From assembly GCF_041240605.1 (NCBI RefSeq), contig NZ_CP162487.1, forward strand, positions 3,727,001 through 3,791,000: a DNA stretch of 64,000 nt, given 5' to 3'. The position numbers and the translations under genes are program-made. Each line of letters starts with the position of its first letter. Position 1 is the stretch's first letter. The notes under the pieces were generated by a model. That model saw only the letters and a list, made by a program, of their open reading frames with translations, did no database searches and had not been told where the DNA came from. This document shows positions 43,522-52,256 of this stretch, piece after piece. The DNA is from Xanthomonas sp. DAR 80977. Lineage in GTDB: Bacteria > Pseudomonadota > Gammaproteobacteria > Xanthomonadales > Xanthomonadaceae.

Positions 43522-45114
43522 ATGCTCTCGACCCGCTCACTGAAGAACGCCGCGCTGCGCTGGCGGCGACGCCTGCCGCTGGCCGTCGCGGTGGCCGCGC
43601 TGACCTTCGGCGCCGGCCTGGCGCAGGCCGCCGACGTCCAGGTGCGCGGCACGCTGCATGCCGACCAGCCCGGCGCGCAGGTCTCGCGCAACCTGTTCGG
43701 CCAGTTCGCCGAGCATCTGGGCAACGGCATCTACGGCGGCGTGTGGGTCGGGCCGGACTCGAAGATCCCCAATACCCGCGGCTACCGCAACGACGTGGTC
43801 GCGGCGCTGAAGGCGCTGGAGGTGCCCAACATCCGCTGGCCCGGCGGCTGCTTCGCCGACGAATACCACTGGCGCGACGGCATCGGCCCGCGCGCCAAGC
43901 GCCCGACCAGCATCAACACCCACTGGGGCGGCGTCGAGGAACCCAACAGCTTCGGCACCCACGAGTTCATGGACTTCACCGAGCTGGTCGGCACCCAGGC
44001 CTATGTGGCCGGCAACGTCGGCGACGCCGCGCCGGACGAGATGGCGCAATGGGTCGAGTACATGACCGCGCCGACCAAGTCGACGCTGGCCAACCAGCGC
44101 CGCGGCAACGGCCGCGACGCGCCGTGGAATGTGCCGTACTTCGGCGTCGGCAACGAGCTGTGGGGCTGCGGCGGCAACATGCGCGCGGAATACGCCGCCG
44201 ACGTGTATCGCCGCTACCAGACCTTCGTCAAGGCGCCGGCCGACCAGAAGATCATGAAGATCGCGCCCGGCCCCAGCGATGCCGACTACCACTGGACCGA
44301 AGTGATGATGCGCGAGGCCACCAAGTACATGGACGGGCTGAGCATGCACTACTACACCATCCCCGGCGGCTGGCCGCCGCGCGCGTCCTCCACCGATTTC
44401 GACGAGACCGCGTGGATCGAGACGCTGTCGCGCACGCTGCTGATGGACGAGCTGATCAGCAAGCACAGCGCGATCATGGACAAGTACGACCCGGGCAAGA
44501 AGGTGGCGCTGGTGGTCGACGAATGGGGCACCTGGTACAGCGGCCTGCCCAACGTCAATCCCGGCTTCCTGCGCCAGCAGAACACGCTGCGCGACGCGCT
44601 GGTGGCCTCGCTCAACCTGGACATCTTCGTGCAGCACGCCGAGCGCGTGCGCATGGCCAACATCGCGCAGATGATCAACGTGCTGCAGGCGATGATCCTC
44701 ACCGACGGCGACAGGATGCTGCTGACCCCGACCTACCACGTGTTCGCGATGTACAAGCCGTACCAGGACGCGACCGCGCTGCCGCTGCAGATCAAGACGC
44801 CGGACTACAAGCACGGCGAGTACACGGTGCCGTCGGTGCACGGTTCGGCGGTCAAGGCCAAGGACGGCCACGTCTACGTGGCGCTGACCAACCTGGACCC
44901 GAACCGCGCCGCGCAGGTGGTGGTGAGCGTGGACGGCGTGCAGGCCAGTGGCGTCAGCGGGCAGATCCTGACCGCGCCGGCGATCACCGCGCTCAACACC
45001 TTCGAGCAGCCGCGCACGGTGCAGCCGGCGACGTTCGGCGGCGCCAGCCTGCAGGGCGGCACGCTGACCGTGGCGCTGCCGGCCAAGGCGATCGTGATGC
45101 TGAAACTGCACTAG
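43522..45114 (+). CDS. GH51 alpha-L-arabinofuranosidase
   Basis: Exported exo-enzyme that removes alpha-L-arabinofuranosyl side chains from arabinan, arabinoxylan or arabinogalactan, 530 residues. Signal peptide to about residue 37 (AVAVAALTFGAGLAQA). GH51 signatures: FGQFAEHLGNGIYGGVW, NIRWPGGCFADEYHWRDGIGP; acid/base Glu212 in GVGNELWGCGG and nucleophile Glu334 in VVDEWGTWY. C-terminal beta-sandwich ends VALPAKAIVMLKLH. AGGAG lies 7 bases before the ATG. Two promoter-motif copies lie upstream and an intrinsic terminator follows. Confidence 0.95.
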   Translation: MLSTRSLKNAALRWRRRLPLAVAVAALTFGAGLAQAADVQVRGTLHADQPGAQVSRNLFGQFAEHLGNGIYGGVWVGPDSKIPNTRGYRNDVVAALKALEVPNIRWPGGCFADEYHWRDGIGPRAKRPTSINTHWGGVEEPNSFGTHEFMDFTELVGTQAYVAGNVGDAAPDEMAQWVEYMTAPTKSTLANQRRGNGRDAPWNVPYFGVGNELWGCGGNMRAEYAADVYRRYQTFVKAPADQKIMKIAPGPSDADYHWTEVMMREATKYMDGLSMHYYTIPGGWPPRASSTDFDETAWIETLSRTLLMDELISKHSAIMDKYDPGKKVALVVDEWGTWYSGLPNVNPGFLRQQNTLRDALVASLNLDIFVQHAERVRMANIAQMINVLQAMILTDGDRMLLTPTYHVFAMYKPYQDATALPLQIKTPDYKHGEYTVPSVHGSAVKAKDGHVYVALTNLDPNRAAQVVVSVDGVQASGVSGQILTAPAITALNTFEQPRTVQPATFGGASLQGGTLTVALPAKAIVMLKLH

Positions 45115-45168
45115 TCGCGGACGCCTTCGCGCCTACCCTCCCGCTGCAGGGCGCGGGCAGGTCGTCCG

Positions 45169-45201
45169 AACCGCGCTGGCGCAGGCCGGCGCGGTTTTTT
45201 T
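45169..45201 (+). terminator. Intrinsic terminator of the GH51 gene
   Basis: 12-bp stem (45169-45180 / 45185-45196, 11 of 12 paired), GCAG loop, then seven T residues. Textbook form. Confidence 0.9.
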
Positions 45202-45212
45202 ATGCTTGGCGT

Positions 45213-45671
45213 TTACTCCTGCGAGTCGGACAGCCGCGCGAACAGCGATTCGCCGGCCGGCGAGATCAGGTCGCTGACCGCCCAGCAGCCGTTGCCGCGG
45301 CGCTGCAGTTCGATCTTGACCGAGCCCGCGCCACCGAGCGCCAGCCGATAGTCCATGCGCACCTCCAGCACGGTGGCGAGGGACCCGCCGGACACCAGGG
45401 TGAAGCGTGGCGCGCCCTCGATGGCGCCCTCCGCATCGGTCCACGGGTCGTAGCCCAGGCGGCAGTCGCCTTTGCGCTTGGTACAGCCAAGTCCCGTCTC
45501 GACCGCATGGGCGAAGGGCGGCGTCAGCAACCCATCCAGGTTCTGCGGCCGCCGGTAGAAATCGCGCGCCTGGTACAGCCGCTGGGCCACCTGCAACGGC
45601 GTCGCGCACGGCGGCGCCTGCGCCGCGGCGAGCGCAGGCAGGAAGGCGAGGATGGCAACGAATCGACGCAT
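45213..45671 (-). CDS. Small exported protein, DUF3828-like
   Basis: 152-residue protein of unknown function. Cleavable signal peptide at 1-18 (RRFVAILAFLPALAAAQA). The mature part has paired cysteines (CATPLQ, GLGCTKRKGDCRLGYDPWTDAEGA, GCWAVSDL) and the pattern LVSGGSLATVLEVRMDYRLA, suggesting a small SH3/cystatin-like periplasmic domain as in the DUF3828 group. GGAG lies six bases before the ATG. Convergent with GH51; downstream of the EF-G paralogue's terminator. Confidence 0.75.
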   Translation of the reverse strand: MRRFVAILAFLPALAAAQAPPCATPLQVAQRLYQARDFYRRPQNLDGLLTPPFAHAVETGLGCTKRKGDCRLGYDPWTDAEGAIEGAPRFTLVSGGSLATVLEVRMDYRLALGGAGSVKIELQRRGNGCWAVSDLISPAGESLFARLSDSQE

Positions 45672-45733
45672 GCGCGGCTCCAGTGTCGGGGGCGCCTATG
45701 AAGCCCGGATCGCGGCGCGCGCGCAAGCGCCAG

Positions 45734-45765
45734 GCAAAAAAAAGAGGAGCCGGCGAACCGGCTCC
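45734..45765 (-). terminator. Intrinsic terminator of the EF-G paralogue
   Basis: On the minus strand a perfect 10-bp stem GAGGAGCCGG/CCGGCTCCTC with TTCG loop is followed by eight T residues, 35 bases after the stop codon. Confidence 0.92.
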
Positions 45766-45799
45766 TCGACCTCGTGCAGTGCCTGCGGCAGGCGGCGGG

Positions 45800-47854
45800 C
45801 TACGCCGCCCTGACCGCCTCGTAGCCGTCGAAGCGCATGCTCGCCGAGCCGCGTCCCTGGGTCAGCGAACGCAACGCGGTGGCATAGGCCTGCAGTTGCG
45901 CCAGCGGCGCGTGCGCGACCACGTCCGCGCGCGTGCCGTGCTCCTGGATCGCCACGACGCGCCCGTCGCGCCGCTGCAGGTCGCCGAGCACGTCGCCGAC
46001 GCTGGCCGCCGGGGTGTCGATCGCCAGCGCCATCACCGGCTCCAGCAGCACCGTGCCGGCCTGCGCCAGCGCCGCCTTGACCGCTTCCGACGCCGCGCGC
46101 TGGAACGCCATGTCCGACGAATCCACCGCGTGCGCCTGGCCATCGACCAACGCCACCTCCACCCCGACCACCGGGTAGCCGCGCGGGCCTTGCGCCAATG
46201 CCGCGCGCACGCCCTTCTCGGTCGCGGCGACGAAGGCCTTCGGCACCACGCCGCCGCGGCTGCGGTCGGTGAAGGTGACCTCGCCGTCCGCGCGCGGCAC
46301 GATGTCCAGCACCACCTGCGCGAACTGGCCATGGCCGCCGTTCTGCTTGGACAGCCGCCCGGCCACGCCCAGCGCCGCGGCGCGCAGCGTTTCCTGGTAG
46401 GCCACGCGCGGCGCGCCGGTGCGCACCTGCACGTGCCACTCGCTGCGCAGGCGCTCCACCGTCACCTCCAGGTGCAGCTCGCCCATGCCCCAGACCAGGG
46501 TCTCGCCGGTCTCGGCATCGCTGTCCACGCGCAGCGAGGGATCTTCCTGCGCCAGCCGCGCCAGTCCCTGCCCCATCCGCACCAGTTCCGCGGCATTGGC
46601 CGCGCCCAGGCGCCACGCCAGCACCGGCGGCTGCGTGCGGATGCTTTCCAGCACCCAACGCTGCTCGCCGTCGCTGAGCGTCTCGCCGCTGGCCGCGTCC
46701 TTCCAGCCGAGGATGGCGACGATCTCGCCGGCACAGGCCTGCGCCACGTCGTGGGTGCGTTGCGCCTGCACCACCGCCAGCCGCCCGACCCGGCGCAGGC
46801 GCCGCGCCTGCGACGTCCACACCGTGTCGCCGACGCGCAAGGTGCCCGCATACACGCGCACGAAGGCCAGCGGTCCCTGCGCGGTATGCGCGACCTTGAA
46901 CACCAGCGCCGCCAGCGCGGCGGACGGGTCAGGCGCCAGTTGCACGGCATGAGCGCCGCTGGCGTCATCGGCGTCGCGCGTCGCCGCCACCGGCGGGCGG
47001 TCCAGCGGCGACGGCAGCCAGTCGACGATCGCGTCCAGCAATGGCTCGATGCCCTTGCCCTTGAACGCCGAGCCGGCCAGCACCGGCACGCCGGCACCGG
47101 CCAGGGTGGCGCGGCGCAATGCGGCGCGCAGCGCGTCGTCGTCGATCGCACGCTCTTCCAGATAGGCCTGGGCCAGCGCGTCGTCGTGCTCGGCCACCGC
47201 GGCGATCAGCTGCTCGCGCGCCGCGGCGAACGCGGCGCTGTCGTCTGCGCTCCATGCGCGTACGCTCAGGCGCCCGTCGCCGTCCCACGCCAGCACGCGG
47301 CGGCCGACCAGGTCGACCCAGCCGTCGAAGCCGGAATCGCCCGGCAGCGGCACGCCGACCGCCCACACCGTGGCGTCGAGCTTGCTGCGCAGCTGCGCCA
47401 GCACGCCCTCGAACGAGGCGCCGGCGCGGTCCATCTTGTTGACGAACGCGAGCAGCGGCACGCCGTGCCGGCGCGCCTGGCGCCACACGGTTTCCGATTG
47501 CGGCTGCACGCCATCGACCGCGGAGAACACCGCGACCGCGCCGTCGAGCACGCGCAGCGAGCGTTCCACCTCGATCGCGAAATCGATGTGCCCGGGGGTG
47601 TCGATCAGGGTGAGCCGATGCGCCGGCTGCCCGCGCGCGGACCATTGCGCCTGCACCGCGGCCGCGCCGATGGTGATGCCGCGGGCGCGTTCGATGTCGG
47701 AGAAGTCGGTGGTGGCGGCGCCGTCGTGGACTTCGCCGACGCGATGGATCGCGCCGGTCGCCCACAACAGGCGTTCGGTGAGGGTGGTCTTGCCGGCGTC
47801 GATGTGGGCGATGATGCCGAGGTTGCGCCAGCGGGAAAGGGTTTGGGTGTTCAT
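45800..47854 (-). CDS. Elongation factor G paralogue (EF-G2-like GTPase)
   Basis: Translation GTPase, 684 residues, slightly shorter than canonical EF-G. G1 AHIDAGKTT at 16-24; G2 ERARGITI; G3 DTPGH; G4 NKMD. Domains II-V follow (ELHLEVTVERLRSEW; domain IV GGHGQFAQVVLDIVP; domain V LEPVMALAIDTPAASVGDVLGDLQRRDGRV). Domain IV lacks the usual GGSGQYG form, and the switch/loop regions are divergent, so it is a second-copy EF-G, not the housekeeping fusA, which normally sits with rpsL-rpsG. Candidates: ribosome recycling or a stress/antibiotic-protective role. Preceded by a 9-codon leader ORF and hairpins, suggesting attenuation control. Confidence 0.88.
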   Translation of the reverse strand: MNTQTLSRWRNLGIIAHIDAGKTTLTERLLWATGAIHRVGEVHDGAATTDFSDIERARGITIGAAAVQAQWSARGQPAHRLTLIDTPGHIDFAIEVERSLRVLDGAVAVFSAVDGVQPQSETVWRQARRHGVPLLAFVNKMDRAGASFEGVLAQLRSKLDATVWAVGVPLPGDSGFDGWVDLVGRRVLAWDGDGRLSVRAWSADDSAAFAAAREQLIAAVAEHDDALAQAYLEERAIDDDALRAALRRATLAGAGVPVLAGSAFKGKGIEPLLDAIVDWLPSPLDRPPVAATRDADDASGAHAVQLAPDPSAALAALVFKVAHTAQGPLAFVRVYAGTLRVGDTVWTSQARRLRRVGRLAVVQAQRTHDVAQACAGEIVAILGWKDAASGETLSDGEQRWVLESIRTQPPVLAWRLGAANAAELVRMGQGLARLAQEDPSLRVDSDAETGETLVWGMGELHLEVTVERLRSEWHVQVRTGAPRVAYQETLRAAALGVAGRLSKQNGGHGQFAQVVLDIVPRADGEVTFTDRSRGGVVPKAFVAATEKGVRAALAQGPRGYPVVGVEVALVDGQAHAVDSSDMAFQRAASEAVKAALAQAGTVLLEPVMALAIDTPAASVGDVLGDLQRRDGRVVAIQEHGTRADVVAHAPLAQLQAYATALRSLTQGRGSASMRFDGYEAVRAA

Positions 47855-47884
47855 AGAATGGGCTCCAGCGCCAACATGGGGAGG

Positions 47885-47916
47885 CCGCATGCCCCGGTTG
47901 GCGACTGGGCATGCGG
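47885..47916 (-). promoter_or_regulatory. Hairpin between leader ORF and EF-G paralogue
   Basis: Perfect 10-bp inverted repeat CCGCATGCCC/GGGCATGCGG (47885-47894, 47907-47916) beginning at the base after the leader stop codon. No U tract follows, so it looks like a translational or processing element, not a terminator. Confidence 0.6.
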
Positions 47917-47946
47917 CTAGGTTTCGGGTTCGGCTGCGTGGTGCAT
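47917..47946 (-). CDS. Putative 9-residue leader peptide MHHAAEPET
   Basis: A strong ribosome-binding site, GAAGGAGAACGTGCC, precedes an ATG that opens MHHAAEPET and stops at TAG (47919-47917). The stop abuts the 10-bp hairpin, and the EF-G paralogue starts 62 bases later. The arrangement (strong site, very short ORF, hairpin, translation factor gene) is that of ribosome-stalling attenuators. The peptide is too short to identify by homology. Confidence 0.5.
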   Translation of the reverse strand: MHHAAEPET

Positions 47947-47993
47947 GGCACGTTCTCCTTCGCGTCTCGGAAGTGGGAAAGCTGGAAAAAAGG

Positions 47994-48019
47994 CAATAAA
48001 AAAGCACCCATCGGGTGCT
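47994..48019 (-). terminator. Minus-strand intrinsic terminator upstream of the leader ORF
   Basis: Stem AGCACCC/GGGTGCT (48003-48009, 48013-48019) with a 3-base loop, followed on the minus strand by TTTTTTATTGCC. It ends an upstream minus-strand transcript or acts as an attenuator before the EF-G paralogue. Confidence 0.7.
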
Positions 48020-48542
48020 CGTCTGCGGCGGATCGGCGGCGGCGGAGCGCTACGGCTCGGCTCGGTCCATCCCGTCAGGCAGGCGCACCCGGCCCGCGCT
48101 GAAGCGCAGGGCGTGGTTCGGCAATATCAGCAGCGGTGCGTGCGGCATGGGATGGCGGGCGATACGGTGGACAAGGGCGCAAGTCTGGACCTGCGCCGCA
48201 GGCGGGTCAATGCATTCGACGCCACGCCGCTGGAACAGTCCGGCGCGGCGCGTGCAACGACGCGACAGGTCTGCGCGCCGGTGTTGTCGCCGTGCGCGTC
48301 GGGCGGCCCATGGTCGGCCAGCTGCGGCTGGTAGCCGGCGTCGGTCGGGAACGACAGCATGTGGATGCCCGTCGCCCGCCTTTGCCCGCACCGCGCTGCA
48401 CCCGGCGAGGGCGGCGACCGACGCGGACCGGAAGAGTTTTCGGACCCTTGCTTCCCGTCTTGGCAGAAAATGAAGGAAGATCGACCTTTAAGCCAAGCGT
48501 GAATCCCGAGAGAGTGGGATCCCAACCACATCGGATTTCACC

Positions 48543-49679
48543 ATGTCGCAAAGTCCCCGTCTCCGCTCCCGCATCGCCGTTCTCACCGTCGCCGGCCTCT
48601 TCGCTGTCTGTGGGTCGATCGCCGCCGCCGGCTCTGCGGCGGCACCGCAGCCACGGAATACTCAGGTTACGGGCTTGCCGATCATCCACGTCCGCAAGCA
48701 TCCGGACGTGCTCCCCGTGGTGGTGGTGGTCGCCCAGGACAAGGCCGTGCTGTCGGATTTCGTCGTGCCATACGGCGTCCTGGCGCAATCCGGCGCGGCA
48801 AACGTGATCGCCCTGAACATGACGGACCGCCCGTTGAAGGCTGGCCCGCTCACGCTGTTACCCGACATGACCGTCGCCGCGTTCGACAAGGCCTACCCCG
48901 ATGGTGCCGACTATGTGATCGTCCCGGCGACGGCGGACAAGCATGCCGAGGAAACGACCTGGTTGCGGGCGCAACGCGCGCACGGCGCAGCGCTGGTGTC
49001 GATTTGCGACGGGGTCGAGCTGCTGGCGGAGATCGGCGCGCTCGACGGTCGCCGCGCCACGGGCCACTGGGCCTCGCTGCGCGATCGTCGCAAGCATTAT
49101 CCGCAGGTCGCCTGGCTGACGAACCTGCGCTATGTGGCCGACGGCGATGTCGCCTCGAGCGCCGGGGTCTCTGCCGCGCTGCCGATCAGCCTCGCACTGG
49201 TCGAGACGATCGCCGGGACGCAAGCGGCGCGCGCGACCGCCGAGCGCCTGGGCGTTGCGTCATGGGAAGCCGCGCACGACAGCGACATGTTCAAGGTTCT
49301 CCCGACGGACCAGGCCACGCACCGCGCCAACATGCGCGTCGAGCGCGAAGACGTGGTGGCGCTGGAGGTGCGGGACGGCGACGACGAGGTGGCGTTGTCG
49401 CTGCACGCCGAAGCATGGTCGCGCACGATGCGCAACGAAGTCCGCATTGTCTCCGACACGGCCGGTCCGGTACGGCTGCGCGGCGGCCTGCGCGTGCTGA
49501 CCCAGGCGGCTGCGTCCCCGACTGCGGACGTGCGCATCGCATTGGCCGCGGCCGCCCCTGCCGGCACGGCGCTCCCTGCCGCTTTCGATATGATCGCCCA
49601 GCGTTACGGCAGCGGCACCGCACGCCTGTCCGCGCTTGCCATGGAATACCCGTGGGGCGACCTGAAGGCGGCACGGTGA
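48543..49679 (+). CDS. Exported DJ-1/PfpI-domain protein
   Basis: 378 residues. N-terminal signal-like segment (RSRIAVLTVAGLFAVCGSIAAAGSA, to about residue 35). DJ-1/PfpI (class I glutamine amidotransferase-like) domain at about 50-230: VLPVVVVVAQDKAVLSDFVVPYGVL, ADYVIVPA, then the nucleophile-elbow-like SICDGVELLAEIGALDGRRATGHWAS with a Cys in the expected position. A second region of unknown fold covers 240-378. The substrate is unknown. It lies upstream of a GlxA-type regulator that carries a related domain and may be regulated by it. Confidence 0.8.
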   Translation: MSQSPRLRSRIAVLTVAGLFAVCGSIAAAGSAAAPQPRNTQVTGLPIIHVRKHPDVLPVVVVVAQDKAVLSDFVVPYGVLAQSGAANVIALNMTDRPLKAGPLTLLPDMTVAAFDKAYPDGADYVIVPATADKHAEETTWLRAQRAHGAALVSICDGVELLAEIGALDGRRATGHWASLRDRRKHYPQVAWLTNLRYVADGDVASSAGVSAALPISLALVETIAGTQAARATAERLGVASWEAAHDSDMFKVLPTDQATHRANMRVEREDVVALEVRDGDDEVALSLHAEAWSRTMRNEVRIVSDTAGPVRLRGGLRVLTQAAASPTADVRIALAAAAPAGTALPAAFDMIAQRYGSGTARLSALAMEYPWGDLKAAR

Positions 49680-49755
49680 CATGCGCGCTTCCCTCTCTCG
49701 GCGTTATCCAGTCCGGGGCACATGGTGGTCACCTGCCGCGATCGGACAATAGCCC

Positions 49756-50838
49756 ATGACGTCTTTGCCAGCGCAGCGTGTTCCAGCTTCCCTAAACGGA
49801 AAGCCGATCGGCATCGAGCACGTGGGGCAGCCGCAAGGACCGCTGCGGGTGGTGCTTCTCGCCTACGACGGGATGAACCTGCTTGACCTCGCTGGTCCGT
49901 TGCAGGCGCTGGCCACGGCCAACCGGAGCGCAGAATCGGGGGCGCCGGCACGATATGACACGATCGTGGCATCGGAAAACGGCGGCCCGATTGTCACCGG
50001 GTCGGGCTTGCCCGTGGTCACCGTCCCGGTCTCCGCGCTGGCGAACGTCGCGATCGACACGCTGATCGCCCCGGGCGGCTGTCCGGGCGAGGAGTTCGAG
50101 GTCACGCCCGCCTTGCGCGATTTCATTGCCGCGCGCGCCGGGTCGGTGCGCAGGCTCTGTTCCGTCTGTACGGGCGCATTCCTTCTGGCAGCCGCCGGCC
50201 AGCTCGATGGCCGGCGCGTGGCAACGCACTGGGCCTGGCTCGACAAATTGAAGCGCAGGCATCCGGAACTGGAGGTCGATCCGGACAGCATCTTCATCCG
50301 GGACGGCAATCTGTGGACCTCGGCCGGGGTGAGTTCGGGAATCGATCTCGCATTGGCGCTGATAGAGCAGGATCATGGCCCGCGCGTCGCGATCGACGCT
50401 GCCAGACACCTGGTGGTCTTCATGAAGCGCGCAGGCGGGCAATCGCAGTTCAGCGTGCCGTTGGCGGCGCAGACGCGGGATCATGCCTTCGTCGAGCTGC
50501 ACGCGTGGATGGCGGCGAATCTGGGCGCGGACCTGTCGGTCCCGCAGCTCGCCGAGCGCGCGCACATGGCGCCGCGAACCTTCGCGCGCATTTATGCTGC
50601 GAAGGTGGGACGCACGCCTGCCAAGACGGTCGAGTTGATGCGGCTCGAGGCGGCGTGCCGTGCGCTGGAGGAAACCGGGCTGCCCTTGAAGAGCATCGCC
50701 TTGCAAGTGGGCTATGGCGACGAACAGAAGCTGCGACGCGCGTTTCGACGCCAGTTCGGCACCAATCCAGGCACGCATCGCTCGCGCTTCTCAACGCACC
50801 TCGCAGGGACCGACGCGGAGGGAACGCGGCAGCCTTGA
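49756..50838 (+). CDS. GlxA-family AraC-type regulator with DJ-1/PfpI domain
   Basis: Transcriptional regulator, 360 residues. N-terminal DJ-1/PfpI-like domain (about 30-195): VVLLAYDGMNLLDLAGPLQAL, IDTLIAPGG, RLCSVCTGAFLLAAAGQLDGRRVATHW, where the Cys of SVCTGAF is the conserved elbow residue. C-terminal AraC DNA-binding domain (about 240-345) with two HTH motifs: LSVPQLAERAHMAPRTFARIYAAKVGRTPA and LPLKSIALQVGYGDEQKLRRAFRRQFG. The inducer is unknown. 76 bases after the exported DJ-1 protein gene, same strand. Confidence 0.9.
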   Translation: MTSLPAQRVPASLNGKPIGIEHVGQPQGPLRVVLLAYDGMNLLDLAGPLQALATANRSAESGAPARYDTIVASENGGPIVTGSGLPVVTVPVSALANVAIDTLIAPGGCPGEEFEVTPALRDFIAARAGSVRRLCSVCTGAFLLAAAGQLDGRRVATHWAWLDKLKRRHPELEVDPDSIFIRDGNLWTSAGVSSGIDLALALIEQDHGPRVAIDAARHLVVFMKRAGGQSQFSVPLAAQTRDHAFVELHAWMAANLGADLSVPQLAERAHMAPRTFARIYAAKVGRTPAKTVELMRLEAACRALEETGLPLKSIALQVGYGDEQKLRRAFRRQFGTNPGTHRSRFSTHLAGTDAEGTRQP

Positions 50839-50895
50839 GGAACGATGAGAGCAAGCACGAACGTCTGAAAGACGGCAGACGCCTGCCGGCGCGCG

Positions 50896-52059
50896 TCAGG
50901 CGGCCCAGATCTCGCCGAACACCCGGTCGAAGTTCAGCCCCAGCACCTTCTCGGTCACCCGCGCGCTGTAGCCGTGGCGCAGCAGGCCGTCGGCCACGCG
51001 TTCGAGCTTGCGCACGCTGTTGACGTCGGGCAGGTACGGCGGGCGGTTCTCGCCGGGCGCGCCGACGCCATCGCGACGGCGCTGCTGCATCTCCTCGTCC
51101 ATCTCGCGGATGTCCTGCTCGGTGACCGGGAAGAACATCGAATCGGTGCCGATGCCGACGTGGTCCTCGCCGCACACGTCCAGCGCATGCAGCATGTGCC
51201 GCAGATAATCGGCCAGTTGCGGCTGGCGGCTGTCCTCGGTCAGGAACGGCAGCATGTAGATGCCCATCACCCCGCCCTTGTCGGCCAGCGCGCGCATGTC
51301 GCGATCCTGCTTGTTGCGCGGATGCGCGAACACCGCGCTGCAGCCGGCATGGGTGAAGACCGCCGGCCGCTGCGACAGCGCAATGCCCTCGCGCGTGGTC
51401 TGCGCATTGGCATGGCTCAGGTCCAGCGCCACGCCGAGCCGGTTCATCCGCGCGATCGCCTCGCGCCCGAGCGCGGTCACGCCGCCGGCGTCGCCGTCCA
51501 GGCAACCGGTGCCGAACGGCGAGGCATGGTTGTAGGACAGCTGCATCACGCGCACGCCGAGCTGGCGGAACAGGTCGATGCGTTCGGGCTTGTCCTCCAG
51601 CATCGCGGCCGCTTCGAAGGAGAAGATCAGCGCGATCCGGCCTTCGCGCCTGGCCCGCTGCAGGTCGTCGTGCTGCAGCACTTTCAGGAAGTGCTGCGGA
51701 TAGTTCTCGACCAGCGCCTGCGCGGCGGCGATGTCCTTCACCGCCGCCTCGAAGTCGCCATCGGCGCCGCCCAGCGTGGTCTTCAGCGCGGTCACGCCGG
51801 AATCGCGCAACTGGCGCAGCTGCGCATCGCTGTCGCCGTCGGCGGCCAATTGGCCGATCGAGGCCAGGGTGTTGGCGTCGAGCACCAGGGCGTGCCGGTA
51901 CAGCGCCTCGGCATCGGCTGCGCCCGCAGCATTTTTGGCCACGTCCTTCGCGGCGGGTACCGTGGCGCCGCGCGCCGTGGCCGTGCCGGGCAGCAGCCCC
52001 GCCAGCAGCGCACTGCCGGACAGGCCCAGCCATTGCCGCCGGGTCCATGCTTCGCTCAT
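50896..52059 (-). CDS. M19 (renal dipeptidase) family protein, exported
   Basis: Membrane-dipeptidase-like metallo-hydrolase, 387 residues. Twin-arginine signal TRRQWLGLSGSALLAGLLPG. Barrel motifs: FSFEAAAMLED (metal Glu), LDLSHANA and FTHAGCSAVFAHPRNK (metal His positions), GIGTDSM (Asp). The first metal motif, normally VIDGHNDLP, reads LVLDANTLAS at 58-67, so the His-x-Asp pair is missing. Either this subfamily binds metal differently or activity is altered. GGAG precedes ATG 52059. Divergent from the antiporter gene. Confidence 0.85.
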   Translation of the reverse strand: MSEAWTRRQWLGLSGSALLAGLLPGTATARGATVPAAKDVAKNAAGAADAEALYRHALVLDANTLASIGQLAADGDSDAQLRQLRDSGVTALKTTLGGADGDFEAAVKDIAAAQALVENYPQHFLKVLQHDDLQRARREGRIALIFSFEAAAMLEDKPERIDLFRQLGVRVMQLSYNHASPFGTGCLDGDAGGVTALGREAIARMNRLGVALDLSHANAQTTREGIALSQRPAVFTHAGCSAVFAHPRNKQDRDMRALADKGGVMGIYMLPFLTEDSRQPQLADYLRHMLHALDVCGEDHVGIGTDSMFFPVTEQDIREMDEEMQQRRRDGVGAPGENRPPYLPDVNSVRKLERVADGLLRHGYSARVTEKVLGLNFDRVFGEIWAA

Positions 52060-52256
52060 CGCTTTCTCCTGCCGCAACCAAGTGGTGGCGCGCTGCCTGG
52101 CCGGCATGGCCGGGCGCGCCGGCACGCATAGCACTGCATCCGGCGCGCGGCGGTCAGTGCCGAAAGTACTGCCGCCGCGCGCGCCGGGCGCCGGCCTGCG
52201 TGGATTTCTCCGCGCCACGCTCCTATCATCCGCCGACATATCAAGGATGCGCACTC

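Larger units (their letters stand above)
47855..48542. other. 688-bp region: leader of EF-G paralogue plus unexplained upstream sequence
   Basis: From 47855 to 47950 lies the leader described separately; 47994-48019 is a minus-strand terminator. The remaining 48020-48542 shows two overlapping minus-strand frames (48050-48391; 48127-48531) that could be a frameshifted or decayed gene, but neither can be identified. GTGGGAT / ribosome-binding motifs for the next plus-strand gene are weak. Confidence 0.4.
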
